Assembly (NCBI RefSeq): GCF_009761675.1
Contig: NZ_QUZH01000014.1
Coordinates: 118,128-182,127, forward strand
Length of the DNA stretch: 64,000 nt
DNA from: Bhargavaea sp. CC-171006
Lineage (GTDB): Bacteria; Bacillota; Bacilli; Bacillales_A; Planococcaceae
Reading direction: 5' to 3'
Positions 57,557-64,000 of the stretch are shown here, piece after piece. A model generated the notes under the pieces. That model did not search any database and was not told where the DNA came from. It saw only the letters and a program-made list of their open reading frames with translations. Made by a program: the position numbers and the translations under genes. How positions within the stretch are numbered: position 1 is the first letter of the stretch; the number at the start of each line of letters is the position of its first letter.

Positions 57557-58322
57557 TTTTACGTTCCTCTTCTTCCACTTTGTCGTTTTCCGTCTTCAGC
57601 ATTTCAAGGATCGATTCCTCATAGGCCGCCATCTCTTTCAGATGACCTTCCCTCGGGCGTCCGAGCCGGACTTCGATATCCCGCAGGACCCGGCCGGGAT
57701 GCGTTCCCATGACGATGATGCGATCGGAAAGCCGGACCGCTTCCTGGATGCTGTGCGTGACAAAAATGATGGTCTTTTTCGTCTCGATCCAGATTTCTTC
57801 GAGCACGCCCTGTAGGCGCATCCGTGTCTGTTCATCGAGTGCACCGAACGGCTCATCCATGAGAAGCACCGCAGGGTCCATCGCAAGGGCACGCGCAATG
57901 GACACACGCTGTTGCATGCCGCCCGACAGCTCATGCGGATGGTGGTCTGCATACTGGCTCAGCTGCACCAGCCGGAGGTATTTCTTGGCGATTTCTTTAG
58001 CTTCCTCTTTCGGCATGCCCTTCAGCGGAAACATGACATTCTCCTCGACGGTCAGCCAAGGGAACAAAGCAGCTTGCTGGAACACCATGCCCCGCTCTTT
58101 GCCCGGCTTCACGATATCGCGGCCGTCCAGCTGAAGGATCCCCGAGTCCGGGCGGTTCAGCCCGGCGACGATGTTCAGAAGTGTCGACTTGCCGCAGCCG
58201 GATGGTCCAAGCAGCGAGATGAATTCGCCTTCACGGACATCGATGCTGATATCCTTGAGCACCTGCTCGCGCCGGCCGTCCTTTCCGAAGCTTTTTTGTA
58301 TTTCATCTATCTTAAGGAACAT
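57540..58322 (-). CDS. ABC transporter ATP-binding protein (SsuB/TauB type)
   Basis: 260 residues from MFLKIDEIQKSFGKDG, with AAGGAAG upstream. Walker A GPSGCGKST, Q-loop FQQAALFPWLTVEENV, signature LSGGMQQRVSIARALA, Walker B VLLMDEPFGALDEQT and the H-loop FVTHSIQEAVRLSD. It energises the importer encoded by the next two genes. It is the first gene of the operon and is divergent from cysK; the 192-bp AT-rich gap must contain both promoters. Confidence 0.95.
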   Translation of the reverse strand: MFLKIDEIQKSFGKDGRREQVLKDISIDVREGEFISLLGPSGCGKSTLLNIVAGLNRPDSGILQLDGRDIVKPGKERGMVFQQAALFPWLTVEENVMFPLKGMPKEEAKEIAKKYLRLVQLSQYADHHPHELSGGMQQRVSIARALAMDPAVLLMDEPFGALDEQTRMRLQGVLEEIWIETKKTIIFVTHSIQEAVRLSDRIIVMGTHPGRVLRDIEVRLGRPREGHLKEMAAYEESILEMLKTENDKVEEEERKNAVGY

Positions 58323-58514
58323 TATTGCACTTCCTTCTAATCTAAAATTATAATCCATATCGAATTACTAAGTTTTAAGCATAATCATACCCGAAAACCT
58401 CCATAAGTCAATGGATGTAACTTGGAAATCGGAGAGTTGCGGGAGATAATTTTTTAAACTATACTTTTTAAATAGGAATTAAGACCATCGTATGTAGGAA
58501 AGGCGGAATCTGCC
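58323..58514. promoter_or_regulatory. AT-rich divergent control region of the ABC operon and cysK
   Basis: 192 bp, much more AT-rich than its surroundings. TATACT (58460s) followed by TTTTTAAATAGGAATTAAG can serve cysK. On the other side TAATCCATATCGAATTA is an imperfect dyad near the ABC start. In bacilli such sulfur genes are often controlled by the Rrf2-type regulator CymR, but I cannot confirm its box by eye. Confidence 0.45.
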
Positions 58515-59438
58515 ATGAAAATCGTTCAGTCCATTCTGGATCTGATCGGAAACACCCCCGCCGTCCGGCTCAATAAAATCCCGGATGCGGACGGGGCGAA
58601 CGTATATATCAAACTGGAATCGTTCAATCCCGGCGGCAGCGTTAAAGACCGCGCCGCACTGAACATGATTGAACGCGCCGAAGCAGAAGGCAAGCTGACT
58701 CCAGGCAAAAGCACCGTCATCGAGCCGACATCCGGCAACACAGGGATCGGCCTCGCCATGGTGTGCGCGGCAAAAGGCTACCGGTGCATCATGACGATGC
58801 CGGACAACGCGACCGCGGAACGGGTAAAAATCCTGAAAGCATACGGCGCGGAAGTGTATTCGACGCCGGCTGCCGAACGCATGAACGGCGCCATCGCCAA
58901 GGCGGAAGAACTGGCCAAGGACATCCCGGATGCGTTCATCCCGATGCAGTTCGAGAACCCGGCAAACGCGGATGCCCACCGCGGAACGACCGCTGTGGAA
59001 ATCATGGAAGCCTTTGACGGCAAGCTGGATGCTTTCGTCCTGACGGCAGGCACAGGCGGAACCGTGACCGGCACAGGGGAAGAGCTGAAAAAGCAGATTC
59101 CGGACCTGAAGATCTATGTGGTCGAACCGAAGGGGTCCCCCGTCCTGTCAGGCGGAGAACCCGGGCCTCATAAGATTCCGGGCACCGGCCCCGGATTTGT
59201 TCCGGCCATCCTCAACCGTGACGTCTATGACGAAATCCTTCTCATCGATGACGGTGATGCCCAAGTGATGGCACGCCGCCTTGCCGCGGAAGAAGGCATC
59301 TTCGTCGGCGCATCCGCTGCGGCCTCCGCCCACTTCGCCGTACAGATCGCCAAGACGTTGCCGAAGGACGCCAATGTCCTCTGCCTCGCTCCCGACACCG
59401 GCGAGCGGTACCTGTCGTCCGACCTGTTTCCGGAATAA
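58515..59438 (+). CDS. cysK: Cysteine synthase (O-acetylserine sulfhydrylase)
   Basis: 307 residues. PLP lysine Lys44 in FNPGGSVKDRAAL, TSGNTGIGLAM (substrate loop), TAGTGGTVTGTG (phosphate-binding loop) and GIFVGASAAASAHFAV. It makes cysteine from O-acetylserine and sulfide in the cytoplasm. AAAGGCGG precedes the ATG. Divergent from a sulfonate-type importer, it would use the sulfur that enters there. A hairpin with CTCCTTTT follows the stop codon, then array 8. Confidence 0.95.
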   Translation: MKIVQSILDLIGNTPAVRLNKIPDADGANVYIKLESFNPGGSVKDRAALNMIERAEAEGKLTPGKSTVIEPTSGNTGIGLAMVCAAKGYRCIMTMPDNATAERVKILKAYGAEVYSTPAAERMNGAIAKAEELAKDIPDAFIPMQFENPANADAHRGTTAVEIMEAFDGKLDAFVLTAGTGGTVTGTGEELKKQIPDLKIYVVEPKGSPVLSGGEPGPHKIPGTGPGFVPAILNRDVYDEILLIDDGDAQVMARRLAAEEGIFVGASAAASAHFAVQIAKTLPKDANVLCLAPDTGERYLSSDLFPE

Positions 59439-59474
59439 AAGGAGATACCCGAATTTACCGGGGACCTCCTTTTT
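59437..59474 (+). terminator. Terminator of cysK
   Basis: AAAAGGAG (59437-59444) pairs with CTCCTTTT (59466-59473), with an inner CCCG/CGGG pairing, then TTG. Confidence 0.8.
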
Positions 59475-59503
59475 GCGGCCGGCGGACAGCCGCCCGCCTC
59501 GTA

Positions 59504-59587
59504 TTCTTCAAACTCAGGGGGCTTTTCTTCAAACTCGGGGCGGTTTTCTTCAAACTCGGAGGGCTATTCTTCAAACTCAGTTCCCCG
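59504..59587 (+). repeat. 21-bp periodic array 8 (core TTCTTCAAACTC)
   Basis: Four units start at 59504, 59525, 59546 and 59567, exactly 21 bp apart. The core is that of arrays 2, 3 and 5 with TTC in place of ATC. It lies between the convergent cysK and hom genes, just beyond the cysK terminator, and reads in the cysK direction. Confidence 0.9.
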
Positions 59588-59593
59588 CAACAC

Positions 59594-59630
59594 AAAAGCG
59601 ATGCCCCGCTCAAGGCGAGGCATCGCTTTT
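59594..59630 (-). terminator. Terminator of the metY-hom operon
   Basis: AAAAGCGATGCC/GGCATCGCTTTT around an inner CCGC/GCGAGG region. On the minus strand it lies 7 bp after the hom stop codon and ends in TTTTG. Confidence 0.85.
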
Positions 59631-59636
59631 CTTCAT

Positions 59637-60629
59637 TTACTTCGTCACGAGTTCGCGAAAGGTGGCATGTTCCCGCAGCAGCACTGCCGCGTCCTCGACC
59701 ATGACGCTCGCGGTCGGAAGCATGCCGGCGCCCGGGCCGATCACAGTGAGCGTCCCGGCATAGGCCGTTTCGATGGCGACTGCATTGTCGACGCCGTCGA
59801 TGCCGTAGAGCGGATGGTCTGGGCCGATCAGCACCGGGCCGACCGATGCCTGGATGGTGCCGTCTTCTCCGCGACGCACATCTGCTATGTGGCGGTAGCG
59901 GAGGCCCTGCCGGTCTGCATCGGTCACTTCTTCAAGCGAGAGCGAATCGATGCCTTCCATCGGCACGTCTTCCCAGTCCGGCTGAAGGCCGAACGACAGA
60001 CCGCTCAGGATCATCAGCTTGCAGAAGGCATCGAAGCCGGACACGTCATTGGTCGGATCCGCCTCGGCATAACCGAGTTCCTGCGCTTCCTTAAGCGCGT
60101 CATCGAATGTGCACGATTCCTTGCGCATCTTGGTCAGGATAAAGTTCGATGTGCCGTTCAGGATACCCTGAATTCCGGTCACTTCATTGGTGAGGTTCAG
60201 GTTGCCGATCGTCTTGATCACCGGGACGCCGCCTGCGACGGTCGCCTCGTATCCGACACCGGTCCCCTGTTCCTTGGCTTGCCGTTCAAGCGCCGGGGCG
60301 GCTTTGGCATACATCACCTTGTTCGCGGTGATGATATGGCAGCCGGCGGCGATCGCCTGCTCCAGATATGTGCGTGCCGGCTCTTCGCCGACGATCGCTT
60401 CGAAAACGACCTTCAGATCCGGGATGGCCAGGATTTCCTCAAACCGGTCGGTAATGAGGACTCCCGGAGTTTCCGGGCGGGTTTTATCCAAGTCGCGGAC
60501 GAGGATCGCAGCAATTTCGATCGGAGAACCGATCGTTTTCTCAAGTTGTTGTTTCCGTTCATTCACGATTGTATAAATGCCTTGGCCGACCGTACCGAAT
60601 CCAAGGATGGCCGCTTTCACTGGAGCCAT
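59637..60629 (-). CDS. hom: Homoserine dehydrogenase without ACT domain
   Basis: 330 residues from MAPVKAAILGFGTVGQG, with GGAGG upstream. NAD(P)-binding GFGTVG (about 10-15), ITANKVMYAKAAP, YEATVAGGVPVIKTIGNL, the substrate motif GILNGTSNFILTKM and EADPTNDVSGFDAFCKL. It reduces aspartate semialdehyde to homoserine. B. subtilis Hom is about 100 residues longer because of a C-terminal ACT domain; this one ends before it, so feedback control by threonine is probably lost. It lies downstream of metY and behind the S-box. Confidence 0.93.
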   Translation of the reverse strand: MAPVKAAILGFGTVGQGIYTIVNERKQQLEKTIGSPIEIAAILVRDLDKTRPETPGVLITDRFEEILAIPDLKVVFEAIVGEEPARTYLEQAIAAGCHIITANKVMYAKAAPALERQAKEQGTGVGYEATVAGGVPVIKTIGNLNLTNEVTGIQGILNGTSNFILTKMRKESCTFDDALKEAQELGYAEADPTNDVSGFDAFCKLMILSGLSFGLQPDWEDVPMEGIDSLSLEEVTDADRQGLRYRHIADVRRGEDGTIQASVGPVLIGPDHPLYGIDGVDNAVAIETAYAGTLTVIGPGAGMLPTASVMVEDAAVLLREHATFRELVTK

Positions 60630-60728
60630 GGGCGAAACACCTCCGACACAAAGATTCCTTCCAATATAACAAGTTCCGCCCCGCAAGGAAACCCCCGGGG
60701 CGGGAAAAGTTTAAAATTATTCAAACAT

Positions 60729-62018
60729 TCATGCGTTTACAGGAGCTGCAGTCTCAATCGCCTGTTTCAGATCGGCGATGATGTCTTCGACATTCTCAAG
60801 GCCGATGGAAAGGCGTACGAGTTCTTCTGTTGTCCCGCTCTTCTTCAGGTCTTCCGCAGAAAGCTGCTGGTGCGTCGTGGAAGCCGGGTGGATGATGAGC
60901 GAGCGTGCATCGCCGACGTTCGCGACATGCGAGAACAGCTTCACGTTGTCGATCAGCTTGCGGCCTGCATCGCGTCCGCCCTTGATGCCGAAGATGACAA
61001 CCGATCCGGCGCCATTCTTCAGGTACTTTTTCGAGAGTTCGTACGACGGGTGCTCTTCGAGGCCGTTGTACTGAACCCACTCGACGGACGGGTGATCCTT
61101 CAGCCACTGCGCGACCTTCAGCGCGTTTTCGTTGTGGCGCTGGATGCGGAGGTGAAGCGTCTCAAGCCCCTGGAGGAAGAGGAACGCATTATCCGGGCTG
61201 AGCGTCGGTCCGAAGTCGCGAAGCAACTGCACGCGGAGGCGTGTTGCAAATGCTGCCTGCGCCGTATCAATGCCGTAGCGGAGACCGTGATACGTCACAT
61301 CCGGCTCCGTGTAACCAGGGTGGCGGCCCTGGGTCCAGTCGAACTTGCCCGCGTCAACGGCTACGCCGCCGACACCGCGGCCGTGTCCGCCGATCCATTT
61401 CGTTGCCGAGTGGACGACAACGTCCGCGCCGTACTCGATTGGAGTTGAACCGTAAGGCGACGCAAATGTGGAGTCGATGATGAGCGGCAGGCCGTTTTCG
61501 TGCGCGATGTTCGCGACGGCTTCCACATCAAGGACGTTCAGGCTCGGGTTGCCGATGATTTCGCCGAAAATCGCCTTTGTCTTGTCGGTGATCGCCGCGC
61601 GGAAGTTTTCAGGGTCTGTCGAGTCGACGAACTTCACGTTGATGCCGTAACGCGGAAGTGTCACCGCGAACAGGTTATACGTTCCGCCGTAAAGGTTTGC
61701 CGCGGAGACGATCTCGTCCCCTGCCTGGGCGACGTTCAGGATCGAGAACGCGATTGCCGCCATCCCGGAAGAAAGCGCAACGGCAGCCGTGCCGCCTTCC
61801 AGTTCCGCGATGCGCTTCTCGAACGCGTCAACCGTCGGGTTCATGATTCGGGAGTAGATGTTGCCGGACTCTTTCAGGGCGAACAGGTTTTGCGCGTGCT
61901 CTGTGTCACGGAATGCATAAGCGGTCGTGCGGTAGACCGGTACGGCGATTGCGCCTGTTGTCGGATCCGGCTCCTGGCCTCCGTGCACGAGAATCGTTTC
62001 TGGTTTGAAGTTTGTCAT
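60729..62018 (-). CDS. metY: O-acetylhomoserine sulfhydrylase (MetY type)
   Basis: 429 residues. Cys/Met-metabolism PLP fold with the PLP lysine Lys207 in VVHSATKWIGGHGRG. The N-terminus ETILVHGGQEPDPTTGAIAVPVYRTTAY and length fit the OAH-sulfhydrylase branch rather than cystathionine enzymes. It forms homocysteine from O-acetylhomoserine and sulfide. AGGAGG precedes the ATG. The S-box riboswitch directly upstream makes it methionine-regulated, and hom follows 99 bp later, supplying homoserine. Confidence 0.92.
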   Translation of the reverse strand: MTNFKPETILVHGGQEPDPTTGAIAVPVYRTTAYAFRDTEHAQNLFALKESGNIYSRIMNPTVDAFEKRIAELEGGTAAVALSSGMAAIAFSILNVAQAGDEIVSAANLYGGTYNLFAVTLPRYGINVKFVDSTDPENFRAAITDKTKAIFGEIIGNPSLNVLDVEAVANIAHENGLPLIIDSTFASPYGSTPIEYGADVVVHSATKWIGGHGRGVGGVAVDAGKFDWTQGRHPGYTEPDVTYHGLRYGIDTAQAAFATRLRVQLLRDFGPTLSPDNAFLFLQGLETLHLRIQRHNENALKVAQWLKDHPSVEWVQYNGLEEHPSYELSKKYLKNGAGSVVIFGIKGGRDAGRKLIDNVKLFSHVANVGDARSLIIHPASTTHQQLSAEDLKKSGTTEELVRLSIGLENVEDIIADLKQAIETAAPVNA

Positions 62019-62092
62019 ATTGATTTCCTCCTAAAGGTATGGTTTCGATGGAAACACGATAGGAGAGGAGGTTTTGTCTTTTCGGAAAAATG

Positions 62093-62121
62093 AAAAACCC
62101 TCTTCTCTGATAGGAAGAGGG
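62093..62121 (-). terminator. Riboswitch-controlled terminator
   Basis: CCCTCTTC/GAAGAGGG with an 8-nt loop, then TTTTTC on the minus strand. It lies between the SAM-I aptamer and metY, so SAM binding should favour this terminator. Confidence 0.92.
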
Positions 62122-62148
62122 CCGATGCGAACACGCCGCATGCCTCCC

Positions 62149-62259
62149 CTTATCTGCCAGATCCGCTCCCGGATCTGTAGGAATTAGCACCTTTGCAGAC
62201 ATCGTCCGCCGGTTGCCGGGCTTCGCAGGGCCTATTCCCTCCGCCGCTCTTGATAAGAG
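62149..62259 (-). promoter_or_regulatory. SAM-I riboswitch (S-box)
   Basis: On the minus strand the aptamer opens CTTATCAAGAGCGGCGGAGG, continues with GAAGCCCGGCAACC and GGTGCTAATTCC and closes with GGCAGATAAG. These are the conserved blocks of the S-box (P1 stem, kink-turn, pseudoknot). It controls the metY-hom operon by transcription termination in response to S-adenosylmethionine. Confidence 0.96.
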
Positions 62260-62400
62260 TATTCTGATTTTGTTTTCCATCTGGTAAACAGTATAGGATT
62301 GTGCTGCGGGTAAAGTCAAGTGTATTTTTCAGAAAAAACATGAAACGTTTCCCGGCTTCATCCGTTAACATAGTAGATTGCCATTTCTAGGAGGAATTCG

Positions 62401-62526
62401 ATGAAAACATGGAGAGAAAGACTCGAGGCAAATGGACTTGCCCAATACGTTGCTCCGTTTAGTGAACTGACAAAACCCGGCTTCATCCTAGAAAAAGAAA
62501 ACGCCGCCGGGACACTGGTGAACTGA
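62401..62526 (+). pseudogene. N-terminal stub of a gene cut by the IS3 element
   Basis: AGGAGG and ATG at 62401 start a good ORF (MKTWRERLEANGLAQYVAPF...) of 41 codons. Its last codon and stop (AAC TGA) are formed at the junction with the insertion sequence, so the original reading frame continued. I do not recognise the family from this fragment; the rest should lie beyond 64000. Confidence 0.7.
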
Positions 62527-62555
62527 ACCCCGAACTACGGACACTTTAAAAAAAG
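62524..62555. repeat. Left terminal inverted repeat of the IS3 element
   Basis: It begins TGAACCCCGAACTACGGACA. The right end read inward begins TGAACCGAACCC and later has GCGGACA, so the two ends match at the tip and in the GGACA block. Confidence 0.75.
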
Positions 62556-62628
62556 TCCCGGTTCGGGGTTTTTGCGTGGTCAAAAACTCCGCTATACTGA
62601 ACACAAAGTTGAACGGAGGAGATTTTCA

Positions 62629-63048
62629 ATGAGCCGCCAACCTATCAATGAATCCATTCGCCGACTTCTCGAGGACAATCCCAATGTCCTTCATGTAACG
62701 GATAAGACCATACAATACTCGCCTGAATTTAAATTGAACGCCGTGAAGGCCTATCAGGAAGGCAAGACGCCATACGAAATCTTCCTGGAGGCAGGGTTGG
62801 ATCCCAAGCAGATTGGGACGGATATACCTAAACAATCGCTAAAGCGATGGAGGAAATCGTATGACGCCCTTGGCGAGGAAGGACTGTTGTCTGAGCGTCG
62901 GGGCCGCGGAAGCACTGGCCGGCCGGTAACACGAGATCTGTCTGCGGAAGAACAACTGAAAAAGGCACAGGCTAAGATCAAGTATCTAGAGGCTGAACTG
63001 GAATTGTTAAAAAAGTTAGAGGCAGCCGAGAGGAGGCTGAGGAAGTAA
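62629..63048 (+). CDS. IS3-family transposase OrfA
   Basis: 139 residues from MSRQPINESIRRLL, with GGAGGA upstream. A helix-turn-helix (YSPEFKLNAVKAYQEGKTPYEIFLEAGL) recognises the element's ends, followed by a leucine-zipper-like helix at the C-terminus (LKKAQAKIKYLEAELELLKKLE). The stop codon comes after a slippery A-AAA-AAG at 63009-63015, which allows an OrfAB fusion. Confidence 0.92.
   Translation: MSRQPINESIRRLLEDNPNVLHVTDKTIQYSPEFKLNAVKAYQEGKTPYEIFLEAGLDPKQIGTDIPKQSLKRWRKSYDALGEEGLLSERRGRGSTGRPVTRDLSAEEQLKKAQAKIKYLEAELELLKKLEAAERRLRK
63009..63015 (+). other. Programmed -1 frameshift site of the IS3 element
   Basis: A-AAA-AAG in the orfA frame is the canonical -1 slippery heptamer. 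After the shift the frame is open through EEVRLTPGEKYALIEEV into orfB, as needed for the OrfAB transposase. Confidence 0.85.
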
Positions 63049-63074
63049 GGCTTACACCGGGAGAGAAATATGCA

Positions 63075-63956
63075 TTGATTGAAGAAGTGATCCGGACGTT
63101 TGGGCTCAAGAGAGCCGTCGCCTATCTATGCAGGGTCGCGGGAGTCCGCCGTCAGGGTTACTATGAATGGCTGATCCGCCGTGATTCACGCGACCTCCGT
63201 GCGGAGGCGGATTATGAGGATGCCCTTCTACTGATCGAGATCCAGGAACGGAAGAAAGGGAAAGCAGGATACCGCACCCTACATATGATTTTGAGGAATG
63301 AATATGGCGTAGTCATGAACCACAAGAAAATCCTTCGCCTCACTGGCCTCTTCGGCCTTCATGCCAGAATCCGGAGAGCCCATCCCTACAGGAAGATGGC
63401 GAAGGCGACGCAGGAACACCGTACGGTGTCTAATCACCTGAATCGTGAGTTCCAACAGGATGAGCCGGGCAAGGTCCTCCTGACTGATATTACCTATCTG
63501 TATCACGGCAAAGGCCAGCCAGCCTACCTTTCCACGATAAAGGATGCGGCGACCAAGGAAATCCTCGTCCATGAACTGACGACCAGCCTTTCCATGCCAA
63601 TCGTCTACCGGACGCTGGACAAGCTTGAAGGAGCTCTTGGAGAGAATCTTCATCCGGAAATCGTCCTTCATTCAGACCAAGGGTTCCACTACACCCATCC
63701 CGAGTATCAGAAACGCATCAAGGACCTGAACATCAAACAATCAATGTCCCGAAAGGGAAATTGTTGGGACAATGCGCCGATGGAATCCTTCTTCGGTCAT
63801 ATGAAAGATGAAATTGACTACAGGCAATGCCAAACCTTCGATGAGCTCAAACTACTGGTGGATGAGTATGTTTACGAGTACAACAACCACCGATATCAAT
63901 GGAATCTAAAAAAGATGACTCCGGCACAATACCGGAGTCATCTCATCGCCGCATAA
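63075..63956 (+). CDS. IS3-family transposase OrfB (DDE integrase domain)
   Basis: 293 residues counted from TTG 63075; its frame is open from the slippery site, so the active protein is the OrfAB fusion. The DDE catalytic residues are visible: Asp in VLLTDITYLYHG, Asp in LHSDQGFHYTHPEY and Glu in NAPMESFFGHMKDE. It ends PAQYRSHLIAA. The gene is intact, so the element may be active. Confidence 0.93.
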   Translation: MIEEVIRTFGLKRAVAYLCRVAGVRRQGYYEWLIRRDSRDLRAEADYEDALLLIEIQERKKGKAGYRTLHMILRNEYGVVMNHKKILRLTGLFGLHARIRRAHPYRKMAKATQEHRTVSNHLNREFQQDEPGKVLLTDITYLYHGKGQPAYLSTIKDAATKEILVHELTTSLSMPIVYRTLDKLEGALGENLHPEIVLHSDQGFHYTHPEYQKRIKDLNIKQSMSRKGNCWDNAPMESFFGHMKDEIDYRQCQTFDELKLLVDEYVYEYNNHRYQWNLKKMTPAQYRSHLIAA

Positions 63957-64000
63957 GCAGGGTCTTTTATTAAGCTGTCCGCTTTATAGGGTTCGGTTCA
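63957..64000. repeat. Right end of the IS3 element
   Basis: The last 44 bases hold the right terminal repeat, ending GTTCGGTTCA. Confidence 0.75.

Larger units (their letters stand above)
62524..64000 (+). mobile_element. Complete IS3-family insertion sequence (IS150-like group)
   Basis: 1477 bp from TGAACCCCGAAC (left) to GTTCGGTTCA (right). Terminal inverted repeats share TGAACC and a CGGACA block but are imperfect. It contains orfA and orfB, both intact, with a slippery site between them. The element ends exactly at the window edge, so the second target-site copy is not visible; the 3-4 bp before 62524 are GAAC. Confidence 0.9.

Noticed and set aside
621..59587. The 21-bp arrays as CRISPR arrays
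   Set aside because: Repeat (about 12 bp) and variable part (about 9 bp) are far too short, units are few, and no cas gene is present.
59601..61448. 615-codon plus-strand ORF
   Set aside because: Antisense to hom and metY, both unmistakable.

Overview
The window looks like a chromosomal segment of a GC-rich, Gram-positive, Bacillales-type bacterium, perhaps of the Planococcaceae (inference). The grounds are AGGAGG-type ribosome binding sites, many rho-independent terminators, a Lia-type cell-envelope stress operon, S-box and preQ1-I riboswitches, a sortase with a sorting-signal substrate, BceR/BceS-like and other two-component systems, and sigma-B-like promoters. I see no rRNA, tRNA, phage or CRISPR locus. 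The only mobile element is an IS3-family insertion sequence that fills the right edge.

Layout. 1-1.5 kb: BceS/BceR-like sensor system, kinase cut by the window edge. 1.5-2.5 kb: three copies of a putative C-rich small RNA around a DoxX gene. 2.5-5.5 kb: class D-like sortase and a large LPKTA-anchored protein. 5.7-10 kb: two PepSY proteins and a two-component system, resembling the B. subtilis ykoGHIJ group. 10-12.5 kb: YhfI-like hydrolase, PhnA/YjdM-like protein, NERD protein. 12.8-18.6 kb: arginine/methylarginine island (permease, DDAH, RocB-like protein, second guanidine-modifying enzyme) with a divergent IclR regulator and its likely operators. 18.8-23 kb: AbgT transporter and two secreted M14 carboxypeptidases that share an operator-like palindrome. 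23.3-27.7 kb: second NERD protein, Tyr/Pro-rich protein, uppP, DedA, DUF4139 protein. 27.8-30.5 kb: M20 amidohydrolase with a YfcC transporter. 30.7-36.8 kb: five-gene acyl-CoA/fatty-acid degradation operon with a cre box. 37-40.9 kb: lia operon. 41-46.5 kb: assorted small and membrane proteins, a K+ channel, and an AT-rich alpha/beta hydrolase that looks inserted. 46.7-49.8 kb: VanRS-like system with a small membrane ORF between its genes. 50-55.7 kb: EamA exporter, sigma-B-type BCCT osmolyte transporter, CopC/CopD, preQ1-controlled queT, PspC. 55.7-62.3 kb: sulfur block (sulfonate-type ABC transporter, cysK, and metY-hom behind an S-box). 62.4-64 kb: a gene cut by the IS3 element.

The most unusual signal is a set of eight intergenic arrays (621-766, 12707-12769, 18659-18742, 24358-24462, 32425-32508, 34704-34847, 40857-40961, 59504-59587). 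Each has 3 to 7 units with a conserved core of about 12 bp and a variable remainder of about 9 bp. The period is exactly 21 bp, except for one 18-bp step and the centre of the first array. Four unrelated core sequences are used. The arrays sit just after a stop codon, and the two families seen more than once always read in the same direction as the upstream gene. I know of no described system that matches.

The second unusual signal is the three-copy small-RNA family at 1.5-2.5 kb. It has conserved sigma-B-like promoters, a hairpin with a C-rich loop, and a terminator whose stem changes on both sides in one copy.
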